Part shown: positions 1-8,184 of the stretch, piece after piece
Layout: the number at the start of each line of letters is the position of its first letter
Position numbering within the stretch: position 1 is the stretch's first letter
NCBI GenBank assembly: GCA_963784175.1
Contig: CAWAQJ010000016.1
Location: 8,012 to 72,011, forward strand
Length of the DNA: 64,000 bases
Direction: 5' to 3'
From: JAIBJN01 sp963784175
Lineage (GTDB): Bacteria > Actinomycetota > Thermoleophilia > Gaiellales > Gaiellaceae
The notes under the pieces: model-generated
Told to the model about the DNA's origin: nothing
The model's database searches: none
What the model saw: the letters and a program-made list of their open reading frames with translations, nothing else
Made by a program: the position numbers and the translations under genes

Positions 1-1
1 C

Positions 2-334
2 GGCTCCCCCCTCGACGCCCTGGCCGTCGTCCCCGCGCTCGAGCTGGCGGCGCTCATACCCCTCACGCCCGGCAACGTGGGCGTGGCGGGCGCGGCCGCT
101 TCCGGAGCGCTCTACGCGCAGGGCCTGCCGATGTCGACCGCAGTGCAGGCCGGCCTCGTCCTGCACGCCGTCGAGACCGCCGCGGGACTGACGTACGGGA
201 CGGCCTCCGCGCTGGCGTGGCTCGCGGGCCTCAAGCCGGTGCGAGGGGCAGCACAGCGCTGGCGCGGGCTCCGCACGGCTCTGGCTCCCACCGCCACGAC
301 CGCTCGCACTCAGCCAGAGGCGGGCAGTCCTTGA
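2..334 (+). CDS. C-terminal end of a flippase-like (LPG synthase TM type) membrane protein, partial
   Basis: The reading frame is already open at the window edge and ends at TGA 332-334, so only about the last 110 residues are present. The segment around LTPGNVGVAGAAASG is the proline-glycine turn and small-residue helix near the C-terminus of the lysylphosphatidylglycerol-synthase transmembrane (UPF0104/flippase-like) family, followed by a hydrophobic helix and a basic, Ala/Thr-rich tail. The family is integral membrane and is often linked to lipid or polyprenyl-glycan export. The substrate cannot be inferred. It converges on the next gene with a 7-nt gap. Confidence 0.55.
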   Translation, partial: GSPLDALAVVPALELAALIPLTPGNVGVAGAAASGALYAQGLPMSTAVQAGLVLHAVETAAGLTYGTASALAWLAGLKPVRGAAQRWRGLRTALAPTATTARTQPEAGSP

Positions 335-341
335 CGGTCTC

Positions 342-1052
342 TCAGTAGCCGCTGTAGCGCTCGGCGAGCACGTTCTCGTCTCCGACTCCCGCCTCGGCCA
401 GCGCCTTCTGCATTCCCTCGACCATCCCGGGCGGCCCCGCGACCAGGAACGTGCTCTCGTCGAGCTCGTTCCCCACATGGTCACGGAAGAACGCTGAGTC
501 GATCTTCCGGCTCTCGCCCTCCCAGCCCGGGTCCTCGGTCATGGTGAGGACGAGCCGGAGGTTGGGATTGTCGTTCTCGAGCTCGCGAAGCTCGTCGAGA
601 AACGCCGTCGACTCCCGGTCGCGATTCGAGTAGATGAGCGTCACACGGTGAGGAAGCCCCTGCTCGCGGATGTGGAGGAGCATGCTGCGAAAGACCGTGA
701 TCCCGATTCCGCCGGCCACGAAGACGAGCGGCCGAGACGCGTCCTCGGGCAGAGGGAAGCTTCCTTTCGGAGGCTCGACGTCCACGTCTGCTCCGACGGG
801 AAGCTCGGCAAGGGAGCGCTTGAACGCGCTGTCCCGCATCCTCGTGGCGAAGCCGAGCACGCCGGTCTCCCACGGTGGGGTCACGACCGTGAAGTGCCTC
901 CGCAGCCCCTTGTCATCCTGGTGACCGACATCCGGGAGGGTGACGAAGAAGTACTGGCCGGGTGTGATCTCGACCTCTGCCCCGAGCAGGTCGAAGGTCA
1001 CGAGCAGTGTTCCCTTCGCGACTTCGCGCTTCTCGTTGATCTGCGCTTGCAT
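342..1052 (-). CDS. FAD/NAD(P)-binding oxidoreductase (ferredoxin reductase-like)
   Basis: A 236-residue single-module flavin reductase of the ferredoxin-NADP reductase superfamily. The N-terminal beta-barrel holds GQYFFV and the FAD signature RRHFTVV. The C-terminal Rossmann half holds AGGIGIT (nicotinamide/pyrophosphate loop), YSNRDRES and AGPPGM. No 2Fe-2S ferredoxin domain is fused, so an external electron acceptor is needed. ATG 1052 is chosen because GGGAGG lies 4-9 nt upstream and the barrel begins directly after it. It lies downstream of the peptidase gene on the same strand. The physiological partner is unknown. Confidence 0.8.
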   Translation of the reverse strand: MQAQINEKREVAKGTLLVTFDLLGAEVEITPGQYFFVTLPDVGHQDDKGLRRHFTVVTPPWETGVLGFATRMRDSAFKRSLAELPVGADVDVEPPKGSFPLPEDASRPLVFVAGGIGITVFRSMLLHIREQGLPHRVTLIYSNRDRESTAFLDELRELENDNPNLRLVLTMTEDPGWEGESRKIDSAFFRDHVGNELDESTFLVAGPPGMVEGMQKALAEAGVGDENVLAERYSGY

Positions 1053-1105
1053 CCGTCCTCCCGCGTTTTGCTCTACTCGGCTTAGCGTCGCGCGCCGCGG
1101 CCTTC

Positions 1106-1999
1106 TTACGTCGCCTGGACGCCGTGCTCCTCGGTCTGACGCAGAAACGCGCCCACGACCTCGAGGTAGCGGTCGCTCTCCTCCAGCGCGGGCATGTGCG
1201 AGCTTTCCTCGAAGACGACGCCGCGCGCGTTCGGGAGACCGTCGAGGAGCGTGGCCGCGATCGCCTCGGTGCAGATGTCGTAGGCGCCCCGGGCGACCAA
1301 GGCGGGCACCGTGATCTCGCCGAGCCGGTCGCGCACGTCCCAGTCGCGCAGCTCGCCGGTCACGGTCCACTCGTTCGGGCCCACCATCGCGAGGTAGACC
1401 TCCGGGCCCTTCTCGGCGTACATGCGCGCGAGCTCCGGTGTCCCCTTGGCGCCGCGGTGGATGTAGTGGTCGTCGAAGACGCCCAGGGCCTCCCGGTACC
1501 CCGGGTCGTCGAACGTCCCGGCCTGCTCGTGGCGGTCGAGCACCTCGACGACGTCGGCGGGGAGCGCCGCCCGTAGGCGGCGCGCCTCGAACACCCATTC
1601 CTCGATGCTCGCCAGCGTCGAGCTCAGCACGAGGCTCGTGAGCCCGCCGTAGCCGCTGAGCGCGTGCTCGAGGGCCAGCTGGCCGCCCCACGACGTGCCG
1701 AGGAGGTGGATCCGTTCGAGCTCGAGCTGGTCGCGCAGCGTCGCGAGCTCGTCGAGGAAGACCTGGACGCTCCAGTCGATGTCCTGCGGTCGGTCCGAGC
1801 TGCCGCAGCCGATCTGGTCGTAGAGCACGACGGCGCGGCCGCCCTCGGCCAGCCGCTCGAGGGGCGCGAAGTAGTTGTGCGTCGAGCCGGGCCCGCCGTG
1901 CAGGGCGACGAGCGGATCGCGGCCCTCGACGCTCTCCCCGACGATGCGGTACCACGTTCGGTAGCCGCGAAAGTCGATGAATCCCTCGCGGGCCTCCAC
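1106..1999 (-). CDS. Alpha/beta-hydrolase, proline iminopeptidase family
   Basis: 297 residues with a complete alpha/beta-hydrolase triad: nucleophile S103 in GTSWGG, acid D241 in GAYDIC and H268 in ESSHMP. HGGPG at 34-38 forms the oxyanion hole and is the hallmark of the proline iminopeptidase (S33) family, which releases N-terminal proline from peptides; many members act instead on esters or amides. It has no signal peptide. The GTG start lies 2 nt after the upstream stop, so it is the third gene of a dehydrogenase-MBL-peptidase operon. Confidence 0.8.
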   Translation of the reverse strand: MEAREGFIDFRGYRTWYRIVGESVEGRDPLVALHGGPGSTHNYFAPLERLAEGGRAVVLYDQIGCGSSDRPQDIDWSVQVFLDELATLRDQLELERIHLLGTSWGGQLALEHALSGYGGLTSLVLSSTLASIEEWVFEARRLRAALPADVVEVLDRHEQAGTFDDPGYREALGVFDDHYIHRGAKGTPELARMYAEKGPEVYLAMVGPNEWTVTGELRDWDVRDRLGEITVPALVARGAYDICTEAIAATLLDGLPNARGVVFEESSHMPALEESDRYLEVVGAFLRQTEEHGVQAT

Positions 2000-2001
2000 G
2001 C

Positions 2002-2733
2002 CTAGGCGCGCTCGACCTGCGAGCCGCCGACGATGGCGTCACGCCCGTCGGCGTAGCGAACCCAGGCCTTGTGCGTCCCGTCGTAGTCCGGCCCCCAGAG
2101 GACGAGCGTTGCCTCCTCCCCCCGCACCCGGCACGGCTCCGAGCCCTCCGGGTCCAGGCCCCTCCAGACGCGGACGAAGGGATTCGTCTCCAGCTCGTCC
2201 GCGACCGTGGTCGGCTCCCTGTGGCCCGGGTGCAAGCGGGTTTCGGGCGGCAGGGCCAGCAGCACGTCCATGATCGAGTGCACCTGCTCGGGATAGCCGT
2301 TGGGGCCGCCGCCCGCCGTGCCGCCCACCGTGCCCTTGAAGAGGCAGTCGGCGGTCAGACAGCCGGTCCCGTCGAAGAGGAAGGCGACGTGGTCCGGGCA
2401 GTGGCCGGGCGTGTAGAGCGTCTGGATCTCGAGCTCGCCGGTCGTGAACGTGTCCCCGTCGGAGAGCCGCTCGTCGGCCTCGACGGCCGTGTCCGGATGC
2501 GCGAGGAGCGGCACCCCGTGACGCGCCGCCAGCGCCTCGATCCCGACGACGTGGTCCGGATGCCCGTGCGTGCAGAGGACGTGGGTGAGGACGATCCCCT
2601 GCTCCTCGACGATCCGCTCGAGCCCCTCCTCGAGCCCGTTGGCGTCCACCAGGACGCCGCTTCCGCCCGGCCCCTCCGCGACGAGGTAGGCGTTCGAAAG
2701 CCAGTCCGGATGCTCGACGCGCTCGACGATCAT
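2002..2733 (-). CDS. MBL-fold metallohydrolase coupled to the class III dehydrogenase
   Basis: 243 residues. The metallo-beta-lactamase signature THGHPDH at 55-61 gives ligands H56, H58, D60 and H61; later metal residues lie in TPGHCPDH, TADCLF and HPGHRE. The fold resembles glyoxalase II-type thioesterases. ATG 2733 overlaps the dehydrogenase stop (ATGA), implying translational coupling. In mycobacteria the gene next to S-(hydroxymethyl)mycothiol dehydrogenase also encodes an MBL protein, so hydrolysis of the S-formyl thiol produced by the dehydrogenase is a reasonable inference. The sequence does not prove it. Confidence 0.8.
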   Translation of the reverse strand: MIVERVEHPDWLSNAYLVAEGPGGSGVLVDANGLEEGLERIVEEQGIVLTHVLCTHGHPDHVVGIEALAARHGVPLLAHPDTAVEADERLSDGDTFTTGELEIQTLYTPGHCPDHVAFLFDGTGCLTADCLFKGTVGGTAGGGPNGYPEQVHSIMDVLLALPPETRLHPGHREPTTVADELETNPFVRVWRGLDPEGSEPCRVRGEEATLVLWGPDYDGTHKAWVRYADGRDAIVGGSQVERA

Positions 2734-3836
2734 GCGAAGTCGATCACGCTCCGGATGCCGTCGCCGGCCTCCATCAGCTCGAAGCCGCGGTTGACGTCGT
2801 CGAGCGTCAGCTTGTGCGAGACGAAGGAGTCGACGTCGATCTCCCCCGCCAGGTAGCGCTGCACGTACGCGGGCACGTCCTCGCGGCCCTTGCAGCCGCC
2901 GAAGGACGAGCCGGCGATCCGGCGCCCGGTGATGAGGAAGCGGGGGACGACGTTCAGGGTCTCGCCCTTGCCGGCCACGCCGCACATCGTCGCCAGGCCC
3001 CAGCCCATGCGTGCCGATTCGACCGCCTGGCGCATGACGCCGACGTTGCCGGTGGCCTCGAACGTGTAGTCGGCGCCGAAGCCGCCGGTCATCTCCAAGA
3101 CCTGCTCCACGACCCCTTCTCCCCCGGGGAGCGTCTCCGTCGCGCCGTGGTGCGGGGCGAGCGCCAGACGGCCCTCGGCGACGTCCACGGCGATGATCCG
3201 CCCGGCGCCGGCGAGCCGGCAGCCGACGACGGCGCCGAGCCCGACCATGCCCATGCCGAAGACGACGCAGGTCGAGCCGGGCTCCACCTTGGCGGTGTTG
3301 AGCGCGGCGCCGATCCCGGTGGAGAGGCCGCAGGCGAAGAGTGCGGCGCGATCGAGCGGAGCCTCCCTGTCGACCTTGGCCAGCCCGATCTCGGGCATCA
3401 CCGTGTACTCGGCGAAGGTGGACGTGCCCATGAAGTGGCGAACGGGCTCGCCGTCGCGGGAGAGCCGGGGTGTCCCGTCCGGGAGGTAGCCCTGGTTCTG
3501 CATGTCCCGGACGGCGAGGCACAGGCTGATCCCGGGCTGCAGGCAATGGACGCACTCGCCGCATTGCGGGGCGAAGAGCGTGACGACGTGGTCTCCGGGC
3601 TCGACGAGGGTGACTCCCTCCCCGACGGCCTCCACCACCCCGGCGCCCTCGTGGCCGAGCACGGTGGGCGAGTAGCCGGACGGATCGGCGCCCGAGGCCG
3701 TGTAGAGATCCGTGTGGCAGACGCCGCAGGCGACGAGCCTGACGAGCACCTCCGCGGCCTTCGGCTCGGCCAGGTCGAGCTCCTGGACGACCAGGGGGCT
3801 ACCGAACTCCTCGAGGACCGCGGCTCTGATCTTCAC
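2730..3836 (-). CDS. Class III zinc alcohol dehydrogenase (S-hydroxymethyl-thiol/formaldehyde dehydrogenase type)
   Basis: 368-residue medium-chain dehydrogenase. Catalytic zinc ligands are C40-H41, H62-E63 and C169; structural zinc ligands are C92, C95, C98 and C106. A Rossmann GMGMVGLG loop binds NAD. Long stretches resemble glutathione-dependent formaldehyde dehydrogenase (FrmA/AdhC), for example GVCHTD, GHEGAG, HFMGTSTFAEYTV and SFGGCKGR. In an actinobacterium the cofactor could be mycothiol instead of glutathione. It likely oxidises formaldehyde adducts, which fits the methylamine and formate genes elsewhere in the window. GTG start. A near-perfect palindrome sits just upstream. Confidence 0.85.
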   Translation of the reverse strand: MKIRAAVLEEFGSPLVVQELDLAEPKAAEVLVRLVACGVCHTDLYTASGADPSGYSPTVLGHEGAGVVEAVGEGVTLVEPGDHVVTLFAPQCGECVHCLQPGISLCLAVRDMQNQGYLPDGTPRLSRDGEPVRHFMGTSTFAEYTVMPEIGLAKVDREAPLDRAALFACGLSTGIGAALNTAKVEPGSTCVVFGMGMVGLGAVVGCRLAGAGRIIAVDVAEGRLALAPHHGATETLPGGEGVVEQVLEMTGGFGADYTFEATGNVGVMRQAVESARMGWGLATMCGVAGKGETLNVVPRFLITGRRIAGSSFGGCKGREDVPAYVQRYLAGEIDVDSFVSHKLTLDDVNRGFELMEAGDGIRSVIDFA

Positions 3837-3846
3837 CGCGGAAACG

Positions 3847-3866
3847 TAACCCAGCCGGCCGGGTTA
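3847..3866. promoter_or_regulatory. Palindromic operator candidate upstream of the class III dehydrogenase
   Basis: TAACCCAGCCGGCCGGGTTA is a 20-nt inverted repeat with 9 of 10 pairs matched. It is centred about 20 nt upstream of the dehydrogenase GTG start and lies in the divergent gap with the haem peroxidase gene. Position and symmetry suggest a dimeric repressor site; the regulator is not identifiable here. Confidence 0.45.
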
Positions 3867-3947
3867 GGGTGTGCCCGTCAACGCCCTCCGATCGGCGCGG
3901 GCTCACCGCATACGTGCCCGGGCGATCTCTCGACGACAGGAGGCGCC

Positions 3948-5507
3948 GTGAACCACCATGGCTCGGAAAGCTATTACGTCGTAGGCGAAGGCCTGCTCAC
4001 GGAGAGCGGCGAGGGTCGCGACGAGACGCTGGCTGCCGCGCTCCCGGCAGCCGCGCCGCCGCCGCCGTTCCGCTTCTCGCGGATGGGGCCCGACGGAGCG
4101 GGACGCCAGCTCCCGACCCCCAACCGGAGGAAGGTCGCCGCGACGATGGCCGGCGGGGGCGGCGGGGCGTCGCAGATCCCGGCCGGCTACACGTACCTCG
4201 GCCAGTTCGTCGACCACGACCTCACGTTCGACAAGACCAACGTGATGCTCGGCGAGGGCGTGTCGCCCGCGCAGCTGCTCCAGGCGCGCTCGCCGAGCCT
4301 CGACCTCGACTCCCTCTACGGCGCGGGGCCGACCGACCCGGCGTCGGCGAAGTTCTACGCACCCGACGGCCGCCACTTCAAGCTCGGCAGGACGTCGGCG
4401 ATCGAGGGGATCCCACCCAAGCAGGGCCACGACCTGCCGCGGGGCGCGGGCCGCACGGTGGCCCAGAAGCGCAAGGCGATCATCCCCGACCCACGCAATG
4501 ACGAGAACCTCGCCGTCGCGCAGACGCACCTTGCGTTCATGCGCTTCCACAACCGCGTCCTCGACACGCTGCCCTCGTCGGTGCCGCAGAACCAGCGCTT
4601 CGCCCGCGCGCGCGAGATCGTCACGAAGCACTACCAGTGGATGCTCCGCACCGACTACCTGCCGCGGATCTGCGCGCCGGGGATCGTCAACAACGTGTTC
4701 TCGAGCGGCCGGAAGGTGTTCGAGGTCGGCGCCGCGCCGACGGACGTCCCGACGATGCCGATCGAGTTCTCCGTGGCCGCCTTCCGGCTGGGGCACTCGA
4801 TGATCCGGGAGGCGTACAACTGGAACCGCGTCTTCGACGACGGCTTCGGCGACCTCTTCCTCCTCTTCGAGTTCACGGCCGGGAGCGGGTCTCTCGGCGG
4901 CGCGCGAACGCTGCCGAGCAACTGGATCGCCGACTTCCGGCGGCTCTACGACTTCAAGGAGGCTGGGCGGAACGACCTCGCGGTGCCCGAGCCCAAGTTC
5001 AACCGGGCGATGCGCATCGACACGACCCTCACGCCCACGCTCCAGTTCGTCCCCGGCTTCGACTTCTCCGAGGCCAACCTCGCGTTCCGAAACCTGACGC
5101 GGGCGAAGATGGTGCGGCTCGCGACCGGCCAGCAGATGGCCACGTTCATGAAGAACAAGGGCGTGAACCTCACGAAGCTCACGAACGCCCAGATCCGCGA
5201 CGGCAAGAACGGCGCCGGCCTCGGGGGGCTGACCCAGCCGCAGCGCACGGCGTTCCTCAAGGACACCCCGCTCTGGTTCTACATCCTGCGCGAGGCCGAG
5301 CTCAACCAGGGCAAGCTGAAAGCCGTCGGCGCGCGGATCGTGGCCGAGACGTTCCACCGTGCGATGGAGGGCAGCCAGCACTCGATCGTCCGCGACCCGG
5401 GCTGGCGGCCGACCCTCGGCCCCAACTCGACGACGTTCCGGATGGTCGACCTGCTCCTCTTCGCCTTCCGGGGCCAGAAAGCGCTCCTCAACCCACTCGG
5501 GAACTAG
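3948..5507 (+). CDS. Animal-type haem peroxidase (peroxinectin/cyclooxygenase superfamily)
   Basis: 519 residues. The distal motif GQFVDHD gives H90 and D89 (the acidic residue that esterifies haem in mammalian peroxidases). R183 and E186 occur in DPRNDENLAV, and the proximal His is H283 in FRLGHSMI. These are the conserved elements of the An_peroxidase family, here as a short bacterial form with no obvious signal peptide. GTG 3948 follows a strong AGGAGG box, which decides the start. It is followed 2 nt after its stop by a metallophosphoesterase gene. Substrate is unknown; halide, phenol or lipid oxidation are possible. Confidence 0.85.
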   Translation: MNHHGSESYYVVGEGLLTESGEGRDETLAAALPAAAPPPPFRFSRMGPDGAGRQLPTPNRRKVAATMAGGGGGASQIPAGYTYLGQFVDHDLTFDKTNVMLGEGVSPAQLLQARSPSLDLDSLYGAGPTDPASAKFYAPDGRHFKLGRTSAIEGIPPKQGHDLPRGAGRTVAQKRKAIIPDPRNDENLAVAQTHLAFMRFHNRVLDTLPSSVPQNQRFARAREIVTKHYQWMLRTDYLPRICAPGIVNNVFSSGRKVFEVGAAPTDVPTMPIEFSVAAFRLGHSMIREAYNWNRVFDDGFGDLFLLFEFTAGSGSLGGARTLPSNWIADFRRLYDFKEAGRNDLAVPEPKFNRAMRIDTTLTPTLQFVPGFDFSEANLAFRNLTRAKMVRLATGQQMATFMKNKGVNLTKLTNAQIRDGKNGAGLGGLTQPQRTAFLKDTPLWFYILREAELNQGKLKAVGARIVAETFHRAMEGSQHSIVRDPGWRPTLGPNSTTFRMVDLLLFAFRGQKALLNPLGN

Positions 5508-5509
5508 CC

Positions 5510-6766
5510 ATGGCAGACGATCTCAAGAAGTACCAGGAGGCTGTGAAGGCGGGGCTGAGCCACGCCTACGACAACCCCAACCTGACGGAGAAGACGTTCG
5601 ACGTCGACCGCGACCGGCTGGTCATCTTCAGCGACCACCATCGCGGCTCGCGCGACGGCGCCGACGACTTCTGGCGCTGCGAGCGCTCGTACCACGCGGC
5701 GCTCGGCTACTACCTCGAGGGGGGCCACCGGCTCTACCTCCTCGGCGACGTCGAGGAGCTCTGGGAGAACGGGCACGACGAGGTGCTGAAGGCCTACGCC
5801 AACACCCTCGCGCTCGAGCAGGAGTACCACCGCGCCGGCCGCCTCGAGCGCTTCTGGGGCAACCACGACGACTCCTGGCGTCACGAGGGCGAGGTCGAGA
5901 AGTACCTCCACAAGCTCTACCCGAAGCTCGTCGTCCACGAGGCGATGCGAATCCGGATCGTCGACGGCGACAAGCCGCTCGGGATCCTCTTCCTCGTGCA
6001 CGGCCACCAGGGGACGATGGACAGCGACCGCTTCTCCGGCGTGTCGCGTCTCGTCGTCCGCCACGCGTGGAGGCCGTTCCAGCGGAAGTGGAAGATCCCC
6101 TCGACGACCCCGTCGCGCGACTACGCGCTCCGCGCGCGGCACGACGACGCGATGTTCCAGTGGGCGCGCAAGCGTCCGGAGCGTCTCGTGCTCATCGCCG
6201 GCCACACGCACCGCCCGGTCTTCAGCGACCCGAAGGTGAGGACGGAGCGAACGCCGGACGAGGTCGACGTCGAGCTCAAGCGCCTCCGCGAGGCGGCCGA
6301 CGCGACGCCGGACGGCCTCGGATCGCTCCGCGCCGAGTACGAGCTCGTGCGCACGGCGCAGTTCGGGGACCCGCCGAAGAAGATGCCGCTCCCGTGCTAC
6401 TTCAACACGGGCTGCTGCTCGTACGGCGACGGGGACGTGACCGGCATCGAGATCGCCGACGGCAGGATTCGGCTCGTCCGGTGGCTCGACGACGACTCGG
6501 CGCCGAAGGTCAAGATCCTGGCGGACGAGCCCCTGCGGGAGATCCTCGCCGCCGTCGAGGGCTCGCACACACTGAGGAGCGGGCGACCGCAGGCGCTGCT
6601 CCAGGGCTACTCGCCGAAGACGTGGCTCCAGCGCGCGAGCGTCCACTCGACGCCGAGCGGGAGCTCGCCGCGCGCTGCGGCGATCGCCTCGGCGATGCTC
6701 TCCCCGCCGCCGAGGGCCGAGCGCCGGTCTCCCTCCGGGCTCTCGAACGTGGCGTTCAGGAGGTAG
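5510..6766 (+). CDS. Calcineurin-like metallophosphoesterase
   Basis: 418 residues with the metal-binding blocks of the superfamily in order: FSDHHRG, LGDVEELWE (Glu where GDxxD/GDxxE is expected), WGNHDD, LVHGHQG and AGHTHRP. The catalytic core ends near residue 350. The last 50 or so residues are Ser/Pro/Arg-rich, look non-conserved and lie entirely antisense to the small gene at 6607-6834, so the C-terminus may be read-through created by loss of an earlier stop. It starts 2 nt after the peroxidase stop and is probably cotranscribed with it. Confidence 0.75.
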   Translation: MADDLKKYQEAVKAGLSHAYDNPNLTEKTFDVDRDRLVIFSDHHRGSRDGADDFWRCERSYHAALGYYLEGGHRLYLLGDVEELWENGHDEVLKAYANTLALEQEYHRAGRLERFWGNHDDSWRHEGEVEKYLHKLYPKLVVHEAMRIRIVDGDKPLGILFLVHGHQGTMDSDRFSGVSRLVVRHAWRPFQRKWKIPSTTPSRDYALRARHDDAMFQWARKRPERLVLIAGHTHRPVFSDPKVRTERTPDEVDVELKRLREAADATPDGLGSLRAEYELVRTAQFGDPPKKMPLPCYFNTGCCSYGDGDVTGIEIADGRIRLVRWLDDDSAPKVKILADEPLREILAAVEGSHTLRSGRPQALLQGYSPKTWLQRASVHSTPSGSSPRAAAIASAMLSPPPRAERRSPSGLSNVAFRR

Positions 6767-6834
6767 GCGTTGAAGAGGCGGACGCGGGGCCTGCGGTTGC
6801 GCCTGAACGGATGAACGAGTGCGGCTGTGGACAT
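6607..6834 (-). CDS. Small hypothetical protein (75 aa)
   Basis: A 75-residue protein starting with ATG 6834 behind a GGGAG box 7 nt upstream. The Arg-rich N-terminus is followed by LFNAYLLNATFESPEGD and a helical stretch, SIAEAIAAARGELP. Composition and ribosome-binding site favour a real gene over the antisense tail of the phosphoesterase, with which it overlaps by 160 nt tail to tail. No family is recognised. Confidence 0.5.
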   Translation of the reverse strand: MSTAALVHPFRRNRRPRVRLFNAYLLNATFESPEGDRRSALGGGESIAEAIAAARGELPLGVEWTLARWSHVFGE

Positions 6835-6947
6835 CGGAGGTCTCCCTGAGGTCGTTGAAGCGATGCCTGCATGGTCGTCCAGCAGCGGCCCGTGGGCCAG
6901 GGAGCCAGCCAGCGTTCCGCAGTGCGGATACCCGCACGGATCCGGAT

Positions 6948-6995
6948 GGACAGGCGGGCCCCGGGGAGTGGAGTCTCGGTGGGGCCCGCCCGTCC
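6948..6995 (-). terminator. GC-rich hairpin after the SIMPL-domain gene
   Basis: GGCGGGCCCC (6953-6962) pairs perfectly with GGGGCCCGCC (6981-6990), extended by GGAC/GTCC across one mismatch; the loop is 18 nt. It begins 17 nt beyond the stop of the minus-strand gene. No U-tract follows, so terminator function is inferred from position. Confidence 0.5.
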
Positions 6996-7012
6996 TTGAG
7001 GAGGAGCGTGGG

Positions 7013-7786
7013 CTAGTCGATCGCGAACGTGACCGTGAGCGTCGCGCCGACGTCCTGCGTCCCCGGCTCGATCGCCACGTCGGCCGCAGCGGCTTCGGCG
7101 CGGTCGTAGAGGGGCACCACTCCGCCCCCTCCGCCGCCCTCGACGATCGCGATCGGAGCGCCGAGGCTCACGCCTGCCTTCTCCGCGATGGCCTCGGCAC
7201 GCGCCCTCGCGTCGTCGAATGCGGCGTCGACCGCGTCGGCGTACTGGCTCTCCGCGTCGGAGACCGTCAGCGTCGGGCCGTAGACCTGGTTCGCCCCGGC
7301 GGCGACCGCCGCGTCGACGGTCGGGCCGGCCTGGTCGAGGTCGCGGATGGTCGCCCGCACCGTGTTGGAGGCGTCGTAGCCCGTCACCGAGAGCCCGTCG
7401 TCGCCGGTGCGGGGATAGACGGAGACCTGCTCGGTGCGCAGGTCGTCCTCGGCCACGCCTGCCTCGCGAAGCGCGGCCACGACCCGCTGGGTCGCCTCGG
7501 TCGCATCGGTGAGCGCCGCAGCGGCAGTGTCGGCCGACGCCTGGACGCCGAAGGACCACTCGGCGACATCGGGCGTGACCTTCACGGAGCCGGTGCCGAC
7601 GACGGTGATTCCCGCGGTCGAGACCGACGCGCCCGCGGCGACGGACTCGGCGGACATGCCGGCCGCCAGGACACCGCTCTCGAGACCCCCGACGGCGGTG
7701 CCGCCCGAGCCCTCGTCGTCGCCGCTGCAGCCGGCCGCGAGGACGGCTACGGCAAGGACGACGGCTGCGATCGCGCTCCTGGTCAT
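7013..7786 (-). CDS. SIMPL (DUF541) domain lipoprotein
   Basis: 257 residues. The N-terminus is a lipoprotein signal: a basic start, a hydrophobic core and LAAGC as lipobox. The SIMPL domain follows, with the typical opening ITVVGTGSVKVTPDVAEWSFGV and the ARAEAIAEKAG helix near the end. SIMPL proteins are exported or periplasmic; the molecular role is poorly known. ATG 7786 follows GGAGGAGCG and precedes the signal peptide, so it is preferred, although the same frame stays open another 112 codons upstream. Confidence 0.8.
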   Translation of the reverse strand: MTRSAIAAVVLAVAVLAAGCSGDDEGSGGTAVGGLESGVLAAGMSAESVAAGASVSTAGITVVGTGSVKVTPDVAEWSFGVQASADTAAAALTDATEATQRVVAALREAGVAEDDLRTEQVSVYPRTGDDGLSVTGYDASNTVRATIRDLDQAGPTVDAAVAAGANQVYGPTLTVSDAESQYADAVDAAFDDARARAEAIAEKAGVSLGAPIAIVEGGGGGGVVPLYDRAEAAAADVAIEPGTQDVGATLTVTFAID

Positions 7787-8184
7787 TCGCTCCTCCGATC
7801 TCGTTTCGAGCTTCGACGGGAGGAGCGGCCCGGAAGTTCCCGGGCTCAGGCCGTGCATGCCGGCCAGCAGCTCGTCGAGCACCTTCTCGGCGCGCTCGCC
7901 GGGCGAGACGAGGGCAAGGCGTAGAGCGCACCCCACGCAGGGCGCGGGGAGCACGGAGGCCGCGAGCGCGACCCGGCGGAGCAGCGCGCGCCGATCCTCG
8001 ACCTCGCGCTGACGCCGTGCGCAGAACTCGGCGAAGCGCCCCTCCGGTGTGTCGAGCCAGCCGCGGAGCTCGCACTCGAATGTGCTCCAGCGCGCTTCCC
8101 GGAAGCTCGGCGGCGTCCCCACGGAGCCGCGAAGCGTATGTAAGGCTTACCTGACCGTCAAGGTAAGGCTGGCCGACAGAACTA
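7787..8184 (-). other. Gene-poor stretch with an in-frame upstream extension (possible small gene)
   Basis: The frame of the SIMPL gene continues without a stop to GTG 8122. It would encode about 112 residues with a plausible composition, including CELRGWLDTPEGRFAEFC and a PCVGC pair. Either this is a separate gene that lost its stop, or non-coding DNA with an open frame by GC bias. Being fused ahead of a lipoprotein signal argues against a single protein. An iron-box-like palindrome lies just upstream. No other coding signal was seen. Confidence 0.3.
8136..8154. promoter_or_regulatory. DtxR/IdeR-type iron box candidate
   Basis: The 19-nt sequence GTATGTAAGGCTTACCTGA matches the classical actinobacterial iron-box consensus (TTAGGTTAGGCTAACCTAA) at 14 of 19 positions and has a perfect GTAAG-G-CTTAC core. 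A second half-site, AGGTAAGGCT, starts 6 nt downstream at 8161. It lies between the LVIVD gene end and the possible GTG 8122 start on the minus strand. Confidence 0.4.

Noticed and set aside
2814..3947. Long open frame upstream of and in frame with the haem peroxidase
   Set aside because: It is antisense to the well-supported dehydrogenase; the peroxidase has its own AGGAGG and GTG start at 3948.
7013..8122. A single 369-residue protein starting at GTG 8122
   Set aside because: A strong ribosome site and a complete lipoprotein signal begin at ATG 7786 inside it; a lipobox 130 residues from the start is not plausible.
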